DNA of 64,000 bases, taken from positions 1,984,001-2,048,000 of the forward strand of contig JAJTTP010000001.1 in the NCBI GenBank assembly GCA_023313575.1, written 5' to 3'. This DNA comes from Eutypella sp. D-1 (taxonomy: Eukaryota > Ascomycota > Sordariomycetes > Xylariales > Diatrypaceae). The position numbers were made by a program, and so were the translations under genes. The notes beneath the pieces are model-generated. The model did no database searches. It had not been told where the DNA came from and saw only the letters and a list, made by a program, of their open reading frames with translations. Positions within the stretch are counted from its first letter, which is position 1. Every line of letters begins with the position of its first letter. Below, piece after piece: positions 1 through 11,913 of this stretch.

Positions 1-123
1 GATAGCGGCGTTTCCCGTCTTCCACCTATACATATTCCTCACCCAAGAGGGGGTTGGTGGGGTCAGGTGAGGTGAGGTGCGGTGAGGTCGGGGATGGGGA
101 TGGGGCGGGGGCCGAGGGGCTGA
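1..123. other. window edge, 3' flank of the acyltransferase gene
   Basis: Short GC-rich flank downstream of the stop codon of the minus-strand acyltransferase. It holds a purine-rich stretch of repeated aggtg-like units near 60-100. No gene is visible. Confidence 0.4.
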
Positions 124-1851
124 TCAGATGCGGCTCCGAGGTGCGCGCTCGTCGAAGAGGCCGAGGCCCTGCATCAGGGTGTCGGCGACGTCGTCGTGGA
201 AGGCGAGGACGTCGCGCGGGGTGTAGAAGGCGGAGCTGTAGCAGGAGCAGAGGACGAGGCGGCCGCGCCAGGCCCACATGAAGCACTCGAGCCAGGGCCC
301 CGTGGCGGTGTCGCCGAACCAGACATCCTCGATCTCCCAGGAGGAGGAGGAGGAGGAAGAAGAAGAGCCGGGTGTGGAACCGGAAGAGGGGCCGTACCGC
401 TTCCCGATAAAAGCGTCTACGTTCCCGAGGCTCGAGACCGCGGGCGTCGTGTCCTCCATGTCGGCGCCGCCGGGCACGAAGGACGGCAGGACCTCGTCGA
501 TCATGCGCGGCAGCGCGCCCCACAATCGCCGCGGGATCCCGCGCCGGTAGAATGCCGTCAGCTCCCGCGCGAGGTCGTCGAAGCCCCGCCCCGCCGACAC
601 GTCCAGCGCGATCGGGAGCACCGTGTGGTGGTTCGACACCGTGTAGGCGTCCGCGTCGCTGTACCTGCCGTCGCCTGGCTGCGGCTCCGTCGTGCCCGTT
701 GGCTTCCTGTTGGTCTCTTCTGTCTTTGGTTGTGGCTTCGACTCCGGTCCCGCGGCATCGGCCCCCCGTCGGGGGAAGTACGCGCGCAGGTCGAAGTTGG
801 AGAATCCCATGAACTTAGCCTTAGACACGGCGGCGCCCGCGTCCCGCCGCCGCACTTGCATCCCCCGCGCCGCCAGCACCAGCGCCGCGTGCCACGCCGA
901 CGTAACCGTGTAGCCGCGGCGCTTGCAGGCGTCGACGACGGCGCGCGTGTCGCGGACGGAGAGCCGCGTCTCCTCGCTGAAGTTCCTGCCAGGGGGCCCC
1001 GACGCCCTGCCTGGCGCCGAGTACGAGTACGACGGCGACGACCGCCGGCGGTCCAGGTCCACGGGCAGACACACCTGCTCCTCGCCTTGTCTCAGCTCCA
1101 GCGGCGCCAGCATCTCCAGCGCGACCTCGCGCCCGCGCCCCGGCGCCTCCTCCCGGAGATCGAGCACGTCGTCGGAGCGGGGCGGGAGGCGCGCGGCCGA
1201 GGGCGCGCCAGCGAAGTCCCTCTCGAACGTGAGGGCGCGGGTTTCGTCATCGTCGTCGGCGGCTAGCGTGGCGAAGAGCGTGTCCCAGAAGTGCATGATG
1301 CCGCGGCCGTCGAGGTGGTGGTGCTCGGTCTGGAGCAGGAGCTCCCCGAACTCCGGCAGGTACCACAACGTGATGTGCTCGGTGCGCGTGAGGTCGCGGA
1401 ACAGGTCCGGCGCGCTGGCGGCCCGCCGCACCCGGAACGTCGCGTCCGCCCACGCCGTAAGCTCCCCCGCGCTCCCGAATCCCCGGTACACCTTACCCCG
1501 CGGCCCGGCGACCGCCCCCAGCGCCGGAAACCGGTGCCGCATCCGGATCCAGGCCCGCCGGAGGCGCCGCGCGATCTCATCCTCTTCTCCTGCTCCCTTC
1601 TTGTCCTTGCCTTCCTTATCGTTCTTGGTCCCCCGCGGCTGCGACGGCCCCCGATACTTGAAGCTCACCCACGTCGCGAGGAGAAAGAGTCCGCGCTCGC
1701 CGGCCGGCACCGCGATCTTTGCATACAGCTTCTCCTGGAAGCCGTACGGCTGCTCCCACTGCAGCGCGCCGTCGGGGGACCGCTTCCACGACGAGTGGAC
1801 CTGTACGTCGGCCGCCAATTGCGGCTGCTTAGTTCCAATCCGCTCCGCCAT
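124..1851 (-). CDS. Tri3-like O-acyltransferase (condensation-domain superfamily)
   Basis: An uninterrupted frame of 575 codons. Near residues 175-181 it has the active-site motif EHHHLDG, the HHxxxDG signature of CoA-dependent acyltransferases and NRPS condensation domains, where the second His is the catalytic base. The C-terminal part (SSLGNVD ... WEIEDVWFGD ... WAWRGRLVLCSCYSSAFYTP) resembles the end of the fungal Tri3 / trichothecene 15-O-acetyltransferase family. Length (575 aa) suits that family. Two low-complexity inserts stand out: a Lys/Pro/Thr-rich segment at about 385-405 and a poly-Ser run near 500. The substrate cannot be inferred: no terpene synthase, PKS or P450 lies nearby, so this need not belong to a toxin cluster. 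The family call is seen in sequence; the acetyl-transfer role is inferred from family. Confidence 0.75.
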   Translation of the reverse strand: MAERIGTKQPQLAADVQVHSSWKRSPDGALQWEQPYGFQEKLYAKIAVPAGERGLFLLATWVSFKYRGPSQPRGTKNDKEGKDKKGAGEEDEIARRLRRAWIRMRHRFPALGAVAGPRGKVYRGFGSAGELTAWADATFRVRRAASAPDLFRDLTRTEHITLWYLPEFGELLLQTEHHHLDGRGIMHFWDTLFATLAADDDDETRALTFERDFAGAPSAARLPPRSDDVLDLREEAPGRGREVALEMLAPLELRQGEEQVCLPVDLDRRRSSPSYSYSAPGRASGPPGRNFSEETRLSVRDTRAVVDACKRRGYTVTSAWHAALVLAARGMQVRRRDAGAAVSKAKFMGFSNFDLRAYFPRRGADAAGPESKPQPKTEETNRKPTGTTEPQPGDGRYSDADAYTVSNHHTVLPIALDVSAGRGFDDLARELTAFYRRGIPRRLWGALPRMIDEVLPSFVPGGADMEDTTPAVSSLGNVDAFIGKRYGPSSGSTPGSSSSSSSSSWEIEDVWFGDTATGPWLECFMWAWRGRLVLCSCYSSAFYTPRDVLAFHDDVADTLMQGLGLFDERAPRSRI

Positions 1852-3064
1852 GTTATCGGGCGGATGTGTAAGGTAGGTTGCTGAGTCGGAAAGTGGTTAA
1901 AGCAGTGTATGATTTGGACAGGCAGCCTGTCCTATCCAGATCGAGAGAAATCAGAGAAACCCGTACACACTCGCGTGTGTATGAAATAGCGTGGGCATAT
2001 ATCCCTACTTAAACTTATTCCAGTCTGACCTACTCCGTAACATCCTTCGATTTACACCGTGCAGTCTTTTGGCGCGCCTTGCGCCAGCTCCAAGCAGCTA
2101 TATGTATAAACCGTCCATCTTGAGCAAGCAAGCAAGCTATACGAGTAAGCACTTAAGACCCAGTTCCAGAGTCCAGACAGACCTAGCTCGCAGGCTCGCC
2201 ATGCCCACTCCCCCAGTTCGGTCGGGCTAGCAGGGCAAAGACAGGCCCCCTCGCCGATCAGGACATCGCCTCATTGCGTCGTGTGTGGGTGTGAATGCGT
2301 GAGAAGGCCGGGGGTTTCCAGTATGTATGTAGATAGAGCGACTTGGTTCGTAAGTTGCATGGCAATGCAGTAAGCTCACGGCATCTTCCGAGGCCGTCGT
2401 TTCCTCTTCCTTCGATCCAGCGGCCGCTCTGCAGGGGTTCTGCCACCACAGTGTACAGTTCATCGTGGGGAGCAAGCAGGACTTTTGTGTCATGCCCGTC
2501 CGTCTCCTTTCGGTCCCGGACCTTTGGAGACCCCCATGCCGTCCCATGCTTAGTACCTATCCACCCACCCACCTGCTCATCACATCCTTCCTTACCACCC
2601 CGGCTTCTGCCATACCTCGCTTGGCACTACAAGTTCCACTGCCCCGTACCGAGTAATCAATCCTATTCCTCCCCTTCAGCTGGTTAGGTGATGTGCCTCC
2701 CTCTGGAACCTGGTATACACGCGGTGAGTGGAGATGGCTTCTTCCGCATACTTTTTTACCGGCTGCCTGTTTGCGTCCTTGAAGAAGCACGCCGCAGCGC
2801 ATGTAAGTCTCGTTAAAGAGCGAAAAGACATACTACGATGGCGACAAACCCAACATTATATTGAAGCTTTGAAGGTAAAAAGATGGAAACCCCGGAAAAC
2901 GGGTGCTTTGATTTTCTTTCATATCTTTCATTAGCCCAACACACCTTATAGCATTATCTGAGGTAGCTGATAGATAGCTAGGGGTTCAGATCTGCTCTCA
3001 TCTAGACTATCCGATATTCAATACCTAAAATAACGGTAGGCCGTTCCCATGAAATAGCCTAGAA
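1852..3064. other. intergenic: promoter side of acyltransferase, 3' flank of slh1
   Basis: About 1.2 kb between two minus-strand genes. It contains only short unrelated ORFs in several frames without recognisable motifs. I see no RNA gene or repeat of note. Confidence 0.5.
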
Positions 3065-6000
3065 TCACCGTCCCTTCTTAGACTTGTCGAGGTCGTCGTC
3101 CACCTTGGGTGGAGCCGGTATCTCGACGCCCATGACCCTATACTCGAGGCCGACGTACGCGTCGCTTAGGACCAGCACGTCGACCTTCCGGCCGACGCCG
3201 TTTCCGTCCGGCTCAGGGAGTTTGAAGGTGACCTTAGAGTTCGGCCTGGAGCCCTTGCCCACCGGCTTGCCCTGGCCCTCGCTCCAGCCCGCACGCTTCA
3301 CGGCCAGGACTTCGTCCAGCGCCGCGTCGCAGACGATCACGAACCAGCCTTCATTCTGCGGCTTCGGGTAGCGGGGTGCGTAGATGCGTGCGTCGCGCCC
3401 GACCACGGGGTTCAGACGCTTCAGCGAGACAGCGAGTGAGTGCGCCGTTGCGTCCTCGGCGCGGACGGCTAGGTTCGGGAGTATCGAGGCTGCGGAGAGG
3501 AAGCGGTCTTGCTGGACCCTGGGAACGCCTAGTTTCTTAGCTAGCTGTTCTAGCTGGGTCTTTGGCAGGGCGCTGAGTTTCTGCAGGGAGGAAGGCATGT
3601 CCTCCTTTTTCTTAGGGTTGTTAACGTCGACGCCGGGTAAGATCGAGAGAGGAGGGTCTTCGGGCCACCGGGCGGACTTGATGCACTGCAGCAGCTTTAT
3701 CATCTCGAGACAGCTCGAAAGGTAACCGAGCTCGGTAAGCACGTCGATGGAGGCCTGGATGATACGAATTGACTGGTCAAGAACGCTCGTCTGGTCGCCC
3801 ACGTAGTCGGTGATCGGGAGCTCGATGCGTGCCATATGTGCCTGGAGCAGGAGGAAAGCTTTGACGTGGGGGTCCCACATCGGAAGTCCAAACGTATTTC
3901 CCTGATACGGCAGGTGGTTTGAGAGTTCCGCATTGATGAGATCCTCATTATGGCGCACAGGAAGCTCGTCGTACTCAGTCGCACGAGACATCCAGGAGAG
4001 CACATCCACGAAGCTCGCTTTCGGCTTTGCGTTTTCGACGAGATGGCGGATCGTCTTGTGAGACAAATAGTAGTAACTCATGATCTTGCCGAGGGGCGTC
4101 GGGTCCACGTCGCCATTGGGGAATACCTCCACACACTTCGAGGTTGCCAGCTCTTCCAGGGACTTGTTAACCATCTCGATCATGAAGTCATTGGCGAGTT
4201 GCTGGGCGGCGACCGTGCTGTGGTCCTCGGCGGAAATTTCAAGCCCGTAATAAGAGGGGTTCTTGTGCAGTCTTCGGAAGAAGAAGGTCCAGGTCAGGTA
4301 ATCGAGAGCATCTTGCTTCGTAATGATAGTTTCGGCGGAGACCTCGGCACACAAGTGGTTGTCCAGGACAGTATGCAGAGAAGACTCGACCGGGAAACCG
4401 GTATGTAGGAAATGCTTATAGAAGTCTTTCTTCGAATCCTGGGTGAAGATGCGAGCGACACCCGAGTTATCGAACTGCGGGCGGCCAGCCCGACCCAACA
4501 TCTGTAGAACGTCGGTCAAGTCCATGTCCTTGTAACCTTCTATCTTGGCATCAAAGAACTGTGTGCCCTTGACAATGACTAGGTGGGCGGGGAGGTTGAC
4601 ACCCCAGGCTAGCGTACTTGTCGCAACCAAAATTTGGATCTTGTTGTTCAGGAAAAGCTCTTCCGCAAGCTGTCGGTCAGACTCAACGAGACCGGCATGA
4701 TGCAGACCGATTCCAAAGTTGATGGCTTCTTTCAATGCATCGTCCTTGACTCTGGTGAGGTTGAGCTGAAGGTCCTCTTCGTCCATATTCACGAACCTCC
4801 GGGGGTTGTCTTCCATGCCACAGAAGTTGATGAGGTCCTTTGCTGTTAAACGGGTCTGACGTCGAGATGGCACGAACACAATAACCGGCTTACTGGGACT
4901 GTGAGTTTTAATCGCGAGGAACGTCGGGCGGTTCATGGACTGCATCAGAGGACAGAAACCTCTGACCTCTGGGAAACCGTCGATGTACAACTCCAATGGT
5001 ACAGGTCGCACAGAGTGCCTGAAGTTGAATAAGCCCTCCTTTACCCCAAGCCAGTTGCCAAGGTCAGTTGCATTGGCGCACGCTGTAGACATGCCCAGGA
5101 GCCTAACGGAGTTCTTCGTGGATTCCGCAATGTAATTCATACCTAAGACGATTAGCAGCTATTCGTTGGTTCACTGCGTTAGATACTTACGGGACACAAT
5201 GATCTCCAGGATAGGGCCTCGATCTCCCGCCAGCAGATGAATCTCGTCTATAATCACCAGTGCAACCTGGCGCACGTATCCTCTTGTCTGCCAGCTACGA
5301 GAGATACCGTCCCACTTCTCCGGCGTCGTGATGATGATGTCCGCGTCCTTGATAGTTCTCGTATCGGGGGTATTGTCACCTGTCAACTCTACGAGCTTGA
5401 GGCCCAACGGACCCGAGAGTCTAGCACCCCAGTCTTTGACCCGCTCTCGGACGAGCGCCTTCATCGGCGCGATGTACACGACCTTCGACCCTGGCTTCTC
5501 GCGGAAAGCCCACCACATGGCCAGCTCGGCGGCAACAGTCTTTCCGCTGCCAGTGGGCGATCCGAGGAGAACATTCGCCGGCGTGTGATAGAGTGTGTGG
5601 AAAATTTGGGTCTGCATGGGATTGAAGAACTGGAACCGCTTCGCGTATATTTCCTCCAGACCAGGGTTTTTGAGAGCGGATATGGGCAGGGGCTGTAGGT
5701 TGAGCAATTCCGTGTAGACGCTCTCCGTGTCGGGTCGGATAAGGTGTTGGAACGACACAGGGGCGACCGTCTCCGCGCCGAGCCATTTGTCGGAAATCGC
5801 CCTGACGTATATTTGGCTTGGCAGGGGGTCCGAGAGGGGTATCGTGAAATTTAACTCGTGATCATCATAAAGCTTTCTCCTGTTAAGTATAAATAGCTCG
5901 TGATGGTAGATCTCTGACGTCTCAGAATTCTCCACCCATATGTAGAAGGACTCAGAGTTGCCATGCATCTGATCGTTCCACCTGAAATCGGGGCTGATGT

Positions 6001-9000
6001 AAAGCTTGATCCGTAAGACGTCCCTATTCAACGGAGCAATCTCCGCCTCCACGGACACAGTTGGGAAGTTCTCGACAAGTCTGACTATCCTCTTACCCGC
6101 GTTATGGTTATGTACCAGTCCGCCAATCTCTGCGGCGTCCATGTCACGCATGGCTTCAATGGTCAAGGTCTCTTTGGCATCCACCTGATTGAGGACAGAT
6201 TTAGGTAGATCGAACTGATGGAGGGGGTGTTGGAAAGGCCAGAGCCGTTTCTCGATGGACTTTGCCAGGGTCAGAAGCACCAGGCACTCATGACCCCAAC
6301 GGCGATTCAGCGAGATCATGAACAGAGCACGACATATTCGCCCAGCCTGTTGAGCTACATAGTTGAGATCATTGGTCAATGCAAAGTCTTCAGGCTGCCC
6401 GTGAGAGATGTAAGACTGTAACAAGATGTTCGTCTTCGCTTGAGGTGTGTCTATGCCACCTTTGACCTCGCAGGGGACTTGATCCCGCAGTCTTAACAGC
6501 TCATTAGCTTCGCTATCTCGGGACTGGATGTTGTCGAACTCCCCGCTCATGCTGATCATTGTCAGAACGTCCGCTTCCGTGGCGTTGGGCTGCATCTTTT
6601 TGTTGAAGATCTGGATACTGGTCTGTTGTATGTAGTACTGGCTAGCTATGCGGCCGATGTCCTTGCTTCGGAGCTCCTCTGTTGTTTCGTTGAAGATGAT
6701 CATCTGGCTCTGTTGTAGGGTGCGTGCTGCTTGGATGGCCAGCTGCCGCCGGCGTTGGACAAGGTTTGGGTCATCTCGAATCTCAGCCCATTCGATACCA
6801 TAAGCCATCGGGTTTCTCTGCATCCTGACGAAAAGATAGGAGTATCCGATCCACTGTACCGCCTCTGAGATGGACGTGACGGTACCCAGCGCGACCTCGG
6901 CGTTCAAATTGTCCACTAGCTTCGAGGAAAACCTCGACTCAATAGGCTGCTGCTCTGTGACAGCACGGAGATAGTGGTCGACCTTGTCACCGATCGTGCA
7001 GATCATGCCAATACCCACGTCCTCAAACTGCGGTCGCCCAGCACGACCGAAGATCTGGAGAACGTCGAGAATGCCAAGGTCCACGAACTTGCCATCCTGT
7101 GAGCTGTAGACCTGCGTTCCCTTAATGATGACTGCGGCGGCGGGCAAGTTGACGCCCCACGCCAGTGTTGCAGTACAGCAAAGAACCTTCAGGATGCCCT
7201 CCGAAAAAAGCCTCTCCATCAGATTTCTATCCGATCGGGTCATGCCGGCGTGGTGGATTCCCAGGCCCTTGGGCACAAGCTCCCTGATATCACGGGCGCG
7301 GGAGGACTTCATATCTCTGGCCGCCTGCTCGTACTTTGGGTGTCCCTGGGGGTCGAATAAGTCTATGCATGGCTCCTCGGCAGCTTTCTCGTACAGCATC
7401 TTTGCTGTCAAGAGTGTGTCCCGTCGGGAATGGACGAACACCATGACTTGGTGGTCCTGTTCAAGCATGTCCCTGACCTTTTCAAAACAAACAGCGTCAA
7501 GATTATCCCTAGTTATTCTTGCACCGTCCTTGCCCTTGATTTGCCTAACTCCAATGAAGTGCTGTTCCAGAGGTACTGGGCGAAACGAGCCGTCAAAGTA
7601 GAAAAGCCCGGCGTGCCTATTCACCTTAAGAAAATCGGCGACGTCGATGAAGTTGGGGAGCGTGGCGCTAAGTCCTACGATGCGGATGAGAGATTGAGTG
7701 CTTTCCACCTGTCGTTCCGTCCGCGCAACGAGGGATTCAAGAACAGCACCGCGCTCATCGTGAAGCATGTGGACTTCGTCAATGATCAGCAGCCTGACCT
7801 TCTGCACTAGCTCAGTATCGCCGGTGCCCTTCCTCGTCACCACATCCCACTTTTCGGGAGTGGTCACAATGATCTGGGTCTGGACAATCTCAGATTTTGT
7901 CAGGTGCATATCTCCGGTGTATTCGCGACAGCGAATTCCAAGCCAGGCCAGGCGCTTCCCCAGTTTTTCGGTTATCTCTGCAGCCAATGCCTTCATCGGA
8001 GCGACGTACACGATCTTGAAGTCATCGATATCCACAGCAAAGTCCGTGGCTTCCATGTTCTCGATAGGGTTTGGTGTGACGTAGTGACCGATGGTTTGCA
8101 ATATTGTCAGCATGGCCGCGTCCGTCTTACCAGCACCGGTAGGGGCACAGATAAGCATATTCTCGCTGGTCTTGTAGGCGACGGGATAGACAAGACTCTG
8201 CATTCGATTCAGAGACTTGTAGCCTTTGAAAGTTCGTCGACATAGTCCGTCCATGTCAGCAATGTCGATAAGCTTCTGACCAGGGCGGAGAGTTCCGGCC
8301 TTGCCAGCCGGGATCAAGTACTCTTGGTACTTCTCGTACTGGAACTTCTCACTTCCGGCCGGTAGGCCGTACTTATTTCCAGAGTGGCTGAGGGTGTTTC
8401 CTGCACTGTGGGCTCTGTACACGTGTGGATACTCGACTTCCTTATACATAGACGGAGCCAAGGGAGCATTCTTGTGCTCGAAGTCTCTCCGCCGAAGGGC
8501 CTCGTCTCTCTCCGCCTTAGATAAGAGCCGGTGGCCTGTCGACTCTCGCTCCTGCCCTTTCTCGGCTTGGGCGGCGAACCCGGCGGTGATCTCATCCTTA
8601 CGGGACAGGACCTCGATGATGAAATCGAGGTCATCAAACCCCACCAGGTCAGTGAGCTGCGATTGTAACTCGTGCTCAGACTGATGGGAGCTCAGAATAT
8701 CCAGGACCTGTGCCTGGAAGGCTTCCGGCGATAGGCCATTCTTCTTGGCAGCAATGGCTGAACACTGTTGCATGAACCATGCCAGACCACTGTCCCCTCC
8801 CCCTAACTGGCCGTTGGTGTCCTCGACAAAGTCGCTGCTGTAGAGATCCTCATCGTCGTCCGAGATGAAGTCCCAGACATCGTCCCCGCTGTTGCCCGAA
8901 GTGAAATCCTCGTCCAGATCAAATTCGACTGCGTAGCTCGTCTCTTGTGCTCCGTGTTTGCTCGGTAGTTTGAGCTCCGCTAGGGCCGTCTTCATGGCAG

Positions 9001-9052
9001 TAAATTGTGCCCGCCATTGGGCCTCTGCCTCGCTCATAGATGACGAAGCCAT
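3065..9052 (-). CDS. slh1: Slh1/ASCC3-type Ski2-like RNA helicase, 2 exons
   Basis: Exons 9052..5191 and 5142..3065, separated by a 48-nt intron (donor GTAAGT, acceptor TTAG) that joins in frame to give 1979 aa; the junction reads EIIVSR-MNYIAESTKN. It contains two complete helicase cassettes. The first has Walker A APTGAGKT (about residue 302) and DEVH (about 425); the second has SPTGSGKT (about 1167) and DEIH (about 1270), followed by a second Sec63-like region to the C-terminus. Length and the acidic N-terminus (DDEDLYSSD) fit Slh1/ASCC3 rather than the longer spliceosomal Brr2. In yeast Slh1 is the helicase of the ribosome-quality-control trigger complex that splits collided ribosomes; this role is inferred from family. 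Both ATPase motifs look intact in both cassettes. Confidence 0.93.
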
Positions 9053-9638
9053 TCTGAGATCTAGGTCGTGTACGGCTGAGACAGTATCTTTCTTTTATGC
9101 TGGCCTATGATTTTAACCGTTTGAAAGGTCAATATATGCTTTATATTTTGAGCAGTAGTAAAAGGATATATCTAGCAGTAAGCGTTATAATTTATGGGCA
9201 TGCAGAATCGGGCAGTGACTCTTACCGAATTGTCACTTTTAGGCGCTTCCAAGGTTATTACTAGTTACCTAAAGGTAAAAAGTACAGCTAACTTTGCGCA
9301 AATGTAAGCCTCCAATTGATTACCTACATATGGGTATGTATATATGCATATAGATAGCCTATATCCACCGCCACCCCTATCAAGGTCTGATAGAGACCTA
9401 CGTGTGCACATGTCGGTGTCACATATTTCAATCCAATTAACTGCAACCAGAAAAATAAAACCGGATATATACAGACCGGCTTGTAATACAAATAAGCCGT
9501 ACTTTACTCATTTTCTCACTTTCACGTATGAATTAATTAATACAAGCTGCTTGCTGATAGCGACTCTGGGTCTGCAGGCACGGGAAGGTAAGCTCTGTTA
9601 GGAACCGAAAAGGGGAAAAAAAAGGCAAAAAAACAACT
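9053..9638. other. intergenic, 5' flank of slh1
   Basis: AT-rich spacer with TATA-like strings (atatgctttatatttt near 9134). No ORF or RNA gene is supported. It probably carries the slh1 promoter. Confidence 0.5.
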
Positions 9639-9740
9639 GGTCACGGAGAGGCTTGAACTCTCGACTTTCGCATTTACAATGATATTTCCAAGGAAGAGGA
9701 GATATTAGTACGACACTCTAACCAACTGAGTTACGCGACC
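9639..9740 (-). tRNA. tRNA-Ile (anticodon AAT) with 29-nt intron
   Basis: Reverse-strand reading folds as a tRNA. The 7-bp acceptor stem is GGTCGCG with CGTGACC (one G-T pair). The D arm is ACTC/GAGT with loop AGTTGGTTA. The anticodon stem TCGTA pairs with TGCGA around loop CTAATAA, which gives anticodon AAT. The T arm is GAGAG-TTCAAGC-CTCTC. An intron of 29 nt (9702..9674) sits between tRNA positions 37 and 38, the canonical nuclear pre-tRNA site. Mature length is 73 nt before CCA addition. AAT is read as inosine-AU in eukaryotes. Confidence 0.93.
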
Positions 9741-10964
9741 TGATTGGTTGACGCTTAACGGCCTTATTTGCGTACTTACTTACGACCGTTCTCTGGTAGT
9801 GTAGTCCGGTGCCTACCTGGTAACTAGCTTAGTCAAGGGTAGCGAGGTATCACGTACGTAATCAGGGGGCCTAACGAACTTCTTCTCGTTTCCCCCTTTT
9901 CTTGAGAACTGCGTATATTAGGGGGGCCGAGTCTACGGTTCAAGGGCCGATTATTACGGAGATGAATAAGGCAAAGAGGTGAAAGACAAGAGAAAAGGAA
10001 CGAACGAAAGAAAGAAAGAAAGGATATGTATTAGTCCCAGTATCGACCCGAACTCCGCATCATCTGCTCTACTTCGTTCCTACTCTTTCTTGCCAACCAT
10101 GATTCTTCCTACTCTCTCTCTATCAGCTTCCACCTCTTGTCCCTGGCACCCATCGCAAACAAACACATGATCTCCGACTCCCTTCTTTAACCTACTCGCT
10201 CTAGTTCCTGCGGTTTCGTTTCCTCCCGAGGACTGCTTGGTTGCTTGCTTGTTTGGCTGACGGGCTTGGCTGGATGGATTTCTTTTGGTCGGGGATAAAA
10301 GCAGACACATTTTTCTTTCCCGTTTCATTCGTACATAACACATGCCAATTCGGTTGGGTAGTATCTCCCTTTCTTTCGTCCGACGTCTTCGTCTGTCTAT
10401 CGTTACGTAGAGAAAAGAACATGATAAAAAGCCATTAAACCCGAAAATACCAGCTCTGTGTGTGTGTGTGTTTGTGTGTGTTTGTGCGCGCGCGTGCGTG
10501 TGGTACGTGCCTCATCACGGGATAAGGCCAACCCGTCTGAATCTATCCGAGCCAATTCGATTTCGTCTCCATACCACAACCCAACCAACACAAAAGCGTC
10601 TCTTCATCGTCGTCGTCCAGCCCTGTGGACGGTGTGACAGTGCCTCTACTCGGTCCCTCTCCCTCCACTTTGCCAGTGGTCGTTGTCATTGTTGTCGTTG
10701 CGTCGTTGTACCCCCTGCAGCAGCCACCAGCCACGATATACGTAATGATCATTACCGGTCTAGGCGCCTTCGCCCGGATCGTGACATGGCACCGCACAAA
10801 ATATTCCGTGATCGTTCTATCTCGATTCCCCAAGTCCGGTTACGTTGTCGTTTGCTTGGTTGTTTGGTCCTGTGGGACGTTCGTGCCAAAATACGAGGTG
10901 TCTTGCCCTCTCCTCTGCTACACCACCCAACCCCGCCTCATAGAAATTATTCACACAAAGTACC
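9741..10964. other. intergenic, 3' flank of sec4
   Basis: Holds a run of Ts and Gs downstream of the Rab gene, including a (TG)n/(CG)n microsatellite at about 10457-10500. Short ORFs lack motifs. The 3' UTR of sec4 probably extends into the right side of this stretch. Confidence 0.45.
10457..10500. repeat. TG/CG dinucleotide microsatellite
   Basis: An imperfect TG tract that grades into alternating CG near its end (gcgcgcgcg). Alternating purine-pyrimidine sequence of this kind can adopt Z-DNA, but no function is shown here. Confidence 0.8.
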
Positions 10965-11913
10965 CTAGCAGCACTTGCCGATCGAGCCGTTGCCTTCGGC
11001 CTGGCCGACGTTGACGTTCGATGAGCTTGGTTCCGTCTTCGAGGTGTCGACGATGCGCTTCTTGATGTCGGCAGCCAGGTTGTAGAAAGCCTTGTCGATG
11101 TTGATGTTGCTCTTGGCTGAAACTTCGAGGAAAGGAATGCCCAACTCGCGGGCCAGCGCCTCACCCTGTTCCGTCGAGACGACACGCTTCTCCTCCCAGT
11201 CGCACTTGTTGCCGATCAGAATCTTGTTGACTCCCTCGGTAGCGTGTTGCTCCACGTTGGCGAACCATGTTCGGATGTCTAATAAAAAGTGTACATGTCA
11301 GCATCAATAATGCATGCCCTAAGGTAAGCAAGTCAAGTGCAGAGCAAGCACAGATAGCAAGAATAACTTGGGAGTTCTTACTGTCGAAGGATCGCTGGTC
11401 GGTGACGTCGTAGACGAGGAGGATACCCATCGCGCCGCGATAATAGGCCGTCGTGATGGTGCGGAAACGCTCCTGGCCAGCCGTATCCCAGATCTGCAGC
11501 TTCACACGCTTGCCGTCCAACTCGATGGTGCGGATCTTGAAGTCGATGCCGATGGTGGTGATGAAAGAGGGCGTGAAGGAGTCTTCACTGAATCGCAGCA
11601 GACAGCATGACTTTCCAACGCCAGAGTCGCCAATCAGAAGAAGTTTGATCTGTTAGGGTGGTGGGAACAGTGTCCCCTTGGTCAGCCAACGCATCATAAT
11701 ATTTTTCTCTTCTTGTGTCAAGTCATGTTTATTGCATTTAGGTAGGTGTGCAGTGATTGCAGTGATACATCTCCCCCAGACGCCGGGGATAAATGTTCGC
11801 GGGGCATGGGTGTTGATATTGATATATAGGATAGCCTCGATTCGGTATGACAGAGGAATGAAGCGGTCAGGTGGGCGACCTACTAGGAAATCATAGTTCC
11901 GGTTACCCGACAT
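10965..11913 (-). CDS. sec4: Sec4/Rab8-family GTPase, 3 exons
   Basis: Exons 11913..11884, 11649..11382 and 11278..10965 give 203 aa. Introns are 234 nt (donor GTAGGT, acceptor ACAG) and 103 nt (donor GTAAGA, acceptor TTAG). All Rab G motifs are present: GDSGVGKS (residues 17-24), the switch I Thr in TTIGIDF, WDTAGQE, NKCD and SAK. The protein ends in GKCC, a double-Cys geranylgeranylation signal. The sequence around [13 protein letters not shown] and [16 protein letters not shown] matches the Sec4/Rab8 subfamily (SrgA in Aspergillus), which drives secretory vesicle tethering at the hyphal tip. Function is from family knowledge; motifs and splice sites are seen directly. Confidence 0.95.

Noticed and set aside
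196..1876. Long plus-strand ORFs (up to 356 codons) opposite the acyltransferase
   Set aside because: They are antisense shadows produced by GC-rich codon use; Arg/Pro/Ser-biased composition and no family motifs.
3065..9052. Brr2 spliceosomal helicase as the identity of the large helicase
   Set aside because: Length (1979 aa), acidic N-terminus and overall layout fit Slh1/ASCC3 better; Brr2 is usually about 2150-2200 aa with a different N-terminal region.
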